From the NCBI GenBank assembly GCA_003667245.1, contig RCNN01000059.1:1-64000 (forward strand): a stretch of 64,000 bases of DNA, given 5' to 3'. The stretch is from Heterostelium multicystogenum. Taxonomy: Eukaryota; Evosea; Eumycetozoa; Acytosteliales; Acytosteliaceae. The translations under genes and the position numbers were made by a program. Under the pieces are notes generated by a model. The model searched no databases and was not told the origin of the DNA. It saw only the letters and a program-made list of their open reading frames with translations. Shown one piece after another: positions 58,001 through 64,000 of the stretch. Within the stretch, counting starts at the first letter, position 1. Every line of letters begins with the position of its first letter.

Positions 58001-61000
58001 TTCTTGGTGCTGTTGAAATACAATCGAAAGGTAAGTTATTATTGTATGTTAATGAATAAAGATTTTACCTACCATTATATGAGAAATTGTATGCTCCGTT
58101 TAGATTAAGTTGTGAACCGACAAAAAGAATAATAGATTGGTTGACTCCAATTCCAGGTGGGATTGTAGCATAAATTAGAGTTGAGTTTACCCACTCAATA
58201 TTTGACAATAAAGTTTCGCCAGTCTGATTTGCTGACAATGGACCGGTCAAAGAGACATTAGAAATTTTCACACCGAGATCAATTGAGGTTACTCCAGAAG
58301 TATTCTCATAGATTTCCCAGTAGAATACGTCCTCTTGATTGCCATTGTAGAAAGTATCAATTTGTTGAGCATATTCAATCTCATCATGATAGTTTAGCAG
58401 TGTGTAGTCAACTCTGCTTCTTGAGATAAGCAACTCGTTTGGAACAAAGTTGGTTCCTCTCAGTGTAATTTTTTCACCACCATCTGTACTGCTGGAAGTG
58501 TTGTATGTGAGAGAGGTAATATTTGGACGTTGATAGAAGAGTTTGGTTGAGTATGGTTGGGATGGAACGTTGTTGGCTGTGATGTTTAAGGTGAGGTTAC
58601 CACCGATTCCAGGTGGGAATATGCACTTGAGACAATCAAAGTTGACAGTGGTACGGAAAGTTGGATCAATGGCAATGTAGGGATCAAAGTAGTTTGCAGG
58701 CTGTTGGGTTGGTGTTGGAATTGGAAGACCATTTTCATCTTTGTAGGTTCTTCCATAAACACAACCATTATTCAATCCATCATCATTTTCATTAGTGTCT
58801 TCGGTTGGAATAACACAATATATATCAAAGATATCTACATTGACTTGAGCAACAAAACCCATCTTGGTACCAAAATTGGTACCAACAATATAAAAGAGCG
58901 ATTCAGAAGATGTGTTGAGTGGACCGTGCACAACCTGTCTGATCACCGGATCACTAAAAGAGAACTTGTTGGCAGTATTGTAGGTGGCTTCTTGGTTGGA
59001 TATATAAACTTTGACAGTTAAATCTTTTCCAGCGGATTGGCTTATCTGACAACTAATATAGCTATCACTATGCCAGAGGGTATTTCCACACTGAATTTGA
59101 TTCAAGGTAATATAAATATTGGTATGATTCACTGGACCAAAACCATTTCCTCTGATATCAATCTGAAGGAATTCCTTGGTTGATGAAACTGATTCATCAA
59201 CACTAATCGAGTTTACTACTGGGGCACTGTAGTTAAAATATACCAGAGATGATGATGTTGAAAAATATTTGTCATCGATTACAAACTGCACATACTGGCT
59301 AAGACCAGTACCTCCAGAAGTGAAAACCATTTCATCGTGGTCTGCGTTGTGAGTACCACTGACTATAGGAGTCAATACACCGGCTACATAGAGTTTGAAT
59401 AGTGCCAATGTTGAAGAAGGTATTGGACCGTAGTTAGAGTTGCCTGGAACTCCTGGAACAGCATAAAAGTCCAAACCCTTTATAGTGATAGAGGTACCAG
59501 TAGTAGACGAAGTGGTTGGTGAAATTGATTGAATAGTGGGGCCAATAAATAGCCATGACCAAAGTGGATTTGGTTCCTCTTGATTGAGAGTAGCTGTAGT
59601 AGATGAGAATGAAATTTGTTGTTGACCATAATTGTTTGGAATGGTGCATACTCTGGATTCCTCAAAGTTGGAAGTGGATCCTGTATCACAAGAAGCAACT
59701 ATATTACCAACTTTTGCTTGGAATGAAGATCCTAATATATTACGACCAGAGACTATAATAGTTTGATACTCAGCTGGTCGACCAGAAAATGAACCAGAGC
59801 TAGGTTGAACTGAACTTACAATAGGACCGACATTACAAGATGCAAGGACTGCGCCACTATTAAAGTCATCGATACTACTGACAAATGCACTGCAAAACTG
59901 TGAACGATATTTTACAATGGTCACACCAGTGCTTTGATCAAGGAGGTAAGGAATAAAGTATGTTGAGACTTGGTTGTAATTTTTAATCATTGAAGCAAGA
60001 GATACCTGTCGATTGAGTAGTTCAGTTAAAAAACAGTACACCAGTAGGTGTAACAGGAGCGACATCCTTCTTTCCAAAGAGACAACGCAATTCAATAGAA
60101 TCCATTTCTAACCATTGATTAAATATTTCAGAGTCGACTAGCTTGTAAACATTGTAGTTTGGATTGGAAAGTGTGTAGAAATAGTCTTTGGCTACATTTG
60201 TATTGACATCTCCGTAGGTATTGGCAAACCAGAGGTTGATTGAATTGTTGAAACTCTCCATGAAGACGGAAGTTATGTCTTGGCTACACACACCGGCTTG
60301 AGTTAGCATGTTTATCAATGGAATAGAATGCTCAGATGGAGGTTGTTTACATTGCTGACACTTTTGAACCATAAAAGTGTCTTGTTGGACTTGATTACTA
60401 ATTGTATCCCAATCGTCATTCATCAGAGCATACATGGATTGTTGAAAGTCCAAGATATTTCTCACTGATGGTGATAAATTGATAACACTAGACAAAAAGT
60501 CAAGGGAATATTCAGATTGTGATGCTTGATTCAAGTTTGGATTCTTTAAAACGGCGGCATTCAAAAACATTCCAGAGGAATTTAGTAATATAACCTTCAT
60601 TGTAAATTGCATTATCATAAACAGATCTATCTTTTTGATAATTAACAACATCAACGGAAGCACATGTCTGGTCAAAGAATATATTGGAAACCGAAGGAAT
60701 ATTATCTAAAGAATGTCAAAGTTAATATTCTAACCTGAATAACTCTCTGAAAATTGATTGACTTACATTACGATGTGACATTCCAAAGACATTGAGCAAA
60801 ACCCTTTAAAAATGGAGTATAACTGTCGGTGGTTGGATAAACAGTGTCAATCGATGTATCCTGATAGAGATATCCTGGAAGAGTTTGTACCATGTCGTAC
60901 TGTGCAAGCACATAGTAGGAGTAGGCACGGAACAATGTATCATAGCAAAAGAATGGTTTGATTTGGATGGTAATTGGCTGGATTGAAGTACGATTCCAAA

Positions 61001-62707
61001 GAATGGTTGCAGTAGATTGGTCTGTTGACAACTTGATTTGAATATTGTTGAGATTGATTTGATATTGCAAGCTTGATGTTGGTGTTTGTTGAATTAATTT
61101 CTGCATGGTTCTAAACAAGTCAACGACACTATTCTTTGGGAGCTTATAAATATAGTTGTTGTCCTCAAAAACGTCAAAGCTAACAACCTGGTTGTTACTA
61201 TCAACTACACTAAGATTGGTCTTTGTATCATTGAGCAAAACCTTGACGTGTACTGAAGATGAAGTACCACCGGCATTGGATTTAGTGTACGAGAATGTGG
61301 AGTCTGCTCCTGTTGAATAGGTGTAACGCTCCTTAATTGAATTCCAGCATGCTTGTGTTGAGCATATTGGCAAGACACTGTCTGAGTAAATTGTCAAATA
61401 GGTGTTGGGTACGAGATTGTCATTTTTAGCATCGATTGTAAGACCAGCATTGTTATTGTAATTGAATGGAGTAGATTGGTCATATGCCAAATTTACCAAT
61501 GAATGACTTTTGTGATACCACAAAAGGTGTACAACCTTCATTGGAATTGCAATTTGCATACTTATAAATACTACGAGTCAGAAGTGAAATAATAGGTTGG
61601 GTATTCACTTGAACACAAACCAAAGTACCTCCCCTTGCAACCTTTGATTGAGACATTAGTTAAAACTCGATCACTCTCGGCCTTCATAGAGCTACTTACA
61701 TTTGATAAAGTATAGTCACCAAGACAAAGTGTATCTGTTGTGAAACCAATATGACTGAAATCCGAACCAGATTCGAATGTTGAATCTGATGATGAATAAT
61801 TAGATGCCTCACAAAAATCAGCTGGTAGCTTGGAAGTTAGGATTGGCTTGATGGATGTTGTTGTTACAGGTGCTTTCTCTGGAAGGACGACATAAGTTGA
61901 TGGTTGGAATGTCAAGAGTGTCCAGAGATTTACACCTGTTGATCCACTCATGTAGAATCCTTCTGTAGTCAGCACTGACTGAACCGATGATTGTGGGCTT
62001 GGAGTAGATGGTGCTGTAAAAATGGCATTGATAGCAGCATTTGAGGTTGGAAATTGGATGTTGTGACCATAAATTAGTGGTTGAGCGACCTGGATAGCTG
62101 TTGATATCACTTGCAACGAGCTGTAGCTATGACACATAAATGTGTGTCCGTATGATGGAATAAATTGTAGCATTGAGGTGGGTGGTGTTATATGAAAGTC
62201 GGTAGGGAACCATCCGTCTGTTCCTGGATACACAAAAGATCCACCGGAGGTAGAAGAACCCGGGGTGTCTGGTTGCGGAAATCCTGCCAACGAGTGTTTA
62301 ATATGTACACCGGTGGTGTTTGATTGGTCTTGGAAAATAAGAATACCTTTGGCCTCAGACGAAATGCCAGTTGGTTGTGGATTTAGAGAAGGGTATTTCA
62401 AAGGATAATCTCCACCATTACGCCAAGGCTCATTGTTAAAGAGGATGTACTTATTGGTGGAAGCTTGCTGAAGAGTTCTCGCAAGAGGTGAAGTAGTAGC
62501 GTTGATATCGCTCAGAGACAATTCAACCTGTGTTGCAGAGCTGTCTGCATAAATAAAACGGTAGGAATTTGGTAGCTTTCGCAACAGCCACCAACTGACT
62601 GTGGTTCCATCTTTCGACAAACAAGTTGGAGTCGATGTCGACTGGTGCACAAAATTGCAAACCAATAAAACCAGTAGTACCTGTAGATAAACACTGAATT
62701 TATCCAT
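55048..62707 (-). CDS. Giant secreted protein: DNase II-like head, IPT/TIG repeats, mucin-like tail
   Basis: Signal peptide MDKFSVYLQVLLVLLVCNFV, then a DNase II-like domain: CLSKDGTTVSWWLLRKLPNS, YILFNNEPW, KGILIF, VHIKHSLAGFPQ and YGHTFMCHSY. The first HxK catalytic His (GHTKG in active DNase II) reads EAKG, so the domain is probably inactive. A Ser/Thr-rich region of some 700 residues follows. From about 59840 to 56110 at least twelve IPT/TIG repeats occur (PTIQSISPTTSSTTGTSITI, PKIDSISPTSGSVDGQDLLT, PSITSITPSTGNEQESHSIV). The tail is repetitive: VGGP/AGGP, TTNPV and TTSPSTTEQV units. Introns at about 57749-57699 (GTAAGT) and 58072-58011 (GTAGGT) join in frame. No C-terminal membrane anchor seen. 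Frame changes near 61565, 60680, 60060, 57485, 57310, 55680 and 55570. About 2,500 residues. Probably a cell-surface or extracellular adhesion protein (inference). Confidence 0.75.
55071..55580 (-). repeat. 30-bp coding minisatellite (TTSPSTTEQV units)
   Basis: Tandem units of about 30 bp encoding ten residues of the type TTEQVTTSPS, with variants TTDQ, TTGPS and NPS. The array is part of the mucin-like tail of the giant gene. Units differ by substitutions, and the repeat length keeps the frame. Confidence 0.85.
55730..55875 (-). repeat. 15-bp coding repeat (TTNPV/TTNPI units)
   Basis: About nine units of ttagttgtaacagga-type sequence on the plus strand, encoding TTNPV or TTNPI on the minus strand. 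Part of the Thr-rich tail. Confidence 0.85.
55900..56045 (-). repeat. 12-bp coding repeat (GGPA/GGPV units)
   Basis: About a dozen ggaccaccagca/ggaccaccaaca units encoding GGPA, GGPV and GGPD; the Gly/Pro-rich flexible part between the IPT repeats and the Thr-rich tail. Confidence 0.85.
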
Positions 62708-63289
62708 TCTAGATATAAATATTTAACTTTTGAAGTTTCTTATTTGATGTTCCAAGATAAGATTCAAGACAATAATATAGATATCAATTTACGAGTGAAT
62801 TAGAATGAAGGTTTGTTTGTTTGTTTGAAGGTGGTTCACTACATCATCTTCCATCAAATAAATTTTAATAATAATATTGTTGGTTGGACAATTGAACGAG
62901 TCGTTCGACATATTAAGTAGTGATCACATTGCGATTGATTTGTTCAAATTGATACTACATTTTGATTGATTTGATTGATGTTGAGAGAGATCAATCTTTG
63001 TTTTTTTTATTTTGATAAAGACGAAACAGATATTTACAAAATAAAAACAAGACTCTTTGTGGTCCATAATTAGATTGTTGGACCAAGGGGATATTTTTTG
63101 TTTTCTGTGAACAATCACAAATGAGTGTGTTGTCGTCTGAGATTTTCATCATTTGGCAGTTAGATTTATTTTACACGTACTGCAAATACAGGTAAATCAA
63201 AAGCGAATTGGTTTGATTTATTATAATTTGAATCTATCATGATTGATTGGTATGTACAGTGTGTCATGATGATAGTATGAGAAATAAAA
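62708..63289. other. Intergenic region
   Basis: AT-rich with a tttgtttgtttgtttg run near 62813. It contains the giant gene's promoter and the 3' flank of the gene at the window edge. The short minus-strand frame 62924-63118 is AT-driven. Confidence 0.45.
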
Positions 63290-64000
63290 TTAGAGTGATT
63301 TTTTCTTGTTTAATTGTTTAATATCTTTGAGCAGAGATTCTATGGTATTTAGTTGTCTATTATTTTCCACATACTGGGTGCATATACTTGTGAAACAAGC
63401 ATTCGTTTCATGGATATGTTTGTTGATTGAGTCAACGATGTTGAACTTTTGGAAAGTTGAGTTGTGAATGTTTCCTTTGTACAGTTTCAGTTTGTTTCTA
63501 ATTGCTTCTAGCTCATCATTTACTTTTTGGTACTTTTCATTTATAAGTTCTTCTTTGGTAGCTTCAAGTGTAGTTGTTGTTGTTGTTGGTGCTCCTGTTG
63601 CTTTTGTCGTTGCTTTTGTCGTCATTGAGCTTGTAGTTATTGTAGATGCATCCATTGAAGTACTACTATTATTATTATTATTACTATTTAATTCATTGTC
63701 AGAGGATTTAAGTATATCTAATATAGGTGAGTTATTATTACTATGAACATCATTTGTGTCTTTAATGTTGCTTTCCTTGTGACTCTGTTGTTGAAATGTA
63801 TCTTGATTTGATTTTAATTTCTTTTTATGATGTTTATCGTTTATACTTTGTTTATTATCACTTTCATCCTTTCGTTTGTGTGCTTTGTTTCGTTTACTCT
63901 GTTTATTTTGAGTATTACTATTACTATTACTACTATTACTACTATTACTACTATTACTACTATTACTATTACTATTACTATTACGACTACTACTACGGCT
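63290..64000 (-). CDS. Ser/Asn-rich coiled-coil protein, 5' part outside the window
   Basis: The minus-strand frame is open from the window edge (64000) to TAA at 63290-63292. It begins with a long Ser-Asn tract (coded at about 63915-63990), followed by a basic region (KRNKAHKRKDESDNKQ), a short Asn/Ser stretch, a Thr/Ala-rich linker (TTKATTKATGAPTTTTTT) and a helical C-terminus: EELINEKYQKVNDELEAIRN, LKLYKGNIHNSTFQKFNIVD and QLNTIESLLKDIKQLNKKKS. The C-terminus looks like a coiled coil; I do not recognise the family. A start inside the window (MDASTITTSSM at 63655) is possible, but the frame clearly continues upstream. About 237 residues visible. Partial. Confidence 0.6.
   Translation of the reverse strand, partial: SRSSSRNSNSNSNSSNSSNSSNSSNSNSNTQNKQSKRNKAHKRKDESDNKQSINDKHHKKKLKSNQDTFQQQSHKESNIKDTNDVHSNNNSPILDILKSSDNELNSNNNNNSSTSMDASTITTSSMTTKATTKATGAPTTTTTTLEATKEELINEKYQKVNDELEAIRNKLKLYKGNIHNSTFQKFNIVDSINKHIHETNACFTSICTQYVENNRQLNTIESLLKDIKQLNKKKSL

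Noticed and set aside
1..64000. tRNA, rRNA and snRNA genes
   Set aside because: I looked for tRNA T-loop/anticodon arms and for conserved rRNA or spliceosomal motifs and recognised none. A tRNAscan-SE and Infernal run would settle this.

Overview
The window looks like nuclear DNA of a dictyostelid social amoeba. The evidence is AT-rich spacers, short AT-rich GT...AG introns, TAA-biased stops, CAA/AAT-coded poly-Q and poly-N tracts, and families typical of the group: FNIP repeats, an alpha-kinase/WD40 myosin heavy chain kinase, RWP-RK, IPT/TIG surface proteins and Crinkler-like proteins. I cannot assign the species; base composition by eye is less AT-rich than D. discoideum.

Layout. Positions 1-7.7 kb are an accessory, decayed region. 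It holds remnants of an AAA-ATPase-like/Crinkler-type family, a duplicated non-coding block, a hairpin-dense locus around 2.2-3.1 kb, a gene built from repeated exons (3409-4446) and a small ubiquitin-like-header gene (5941-6602). From 7.9 to 33.7 kb lie mainly housekeeping and regulatory genes: an armadillo pseudokinase, an SDR, an ESCRT-III Snf7/CHMP4, an ArfGAP with TRAF-type zinc fingers, RWP-RK, an Mrs2-type Mg channel, a rhodanese-like protein, an O-methyltransferase, a glutaredoxin-like protein, the DEAD-box helicase DDX24/Mak5, a PWWP protein, the APC/C ubiquitin-conjugating enzyme UBE2S, a Sec14-like protein and a gamma-glutamyltransferase. From 33.9 to 36.8 kb an FNIP-repeat protein runs into a poly-Q SANT/Myb protein with no clear boundary. 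Next come a Thr-rich surface protein with a chordin-like domain, a two-pore channel with two EF-hands (40.5-45.2 kb), a myosin heavy chain kinase (47.3-49.6 kb), a B-box protein, an SLC35F-like transporter and a second gamma-glutamyltransferase. The 55.0-62.7 kb stretch is a giant secreted protein: a DNase II-like head, at least twelve IPT/TIG repeats and a mucin-like tail. The right edge cuts a Ser/Asn-rich coiled-coil protein.

Two things colour the whole annotation. First, many conserved genes carry single-base frame breaks, often exactly in homopolymer runs. I read these as mostly assembly or base-calling errors, so those genes are annotated as real CDS with breaks noted. The 0-8 kb remnants look decayed in a different way (stops, truncation, missing exons) and are called pseudogenes. 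Second, genes are not in operons; neighbours mostly share no pathway, and strand order changes often. The functional links I can suggest are weak: two glutathione-related enzyme types (two gamma-glutamyltransferases and a glutaredoxin-like protein), and several endolysosomal proteins (CHMP4, ArfGAP, two-pore channel, Sec14-like).
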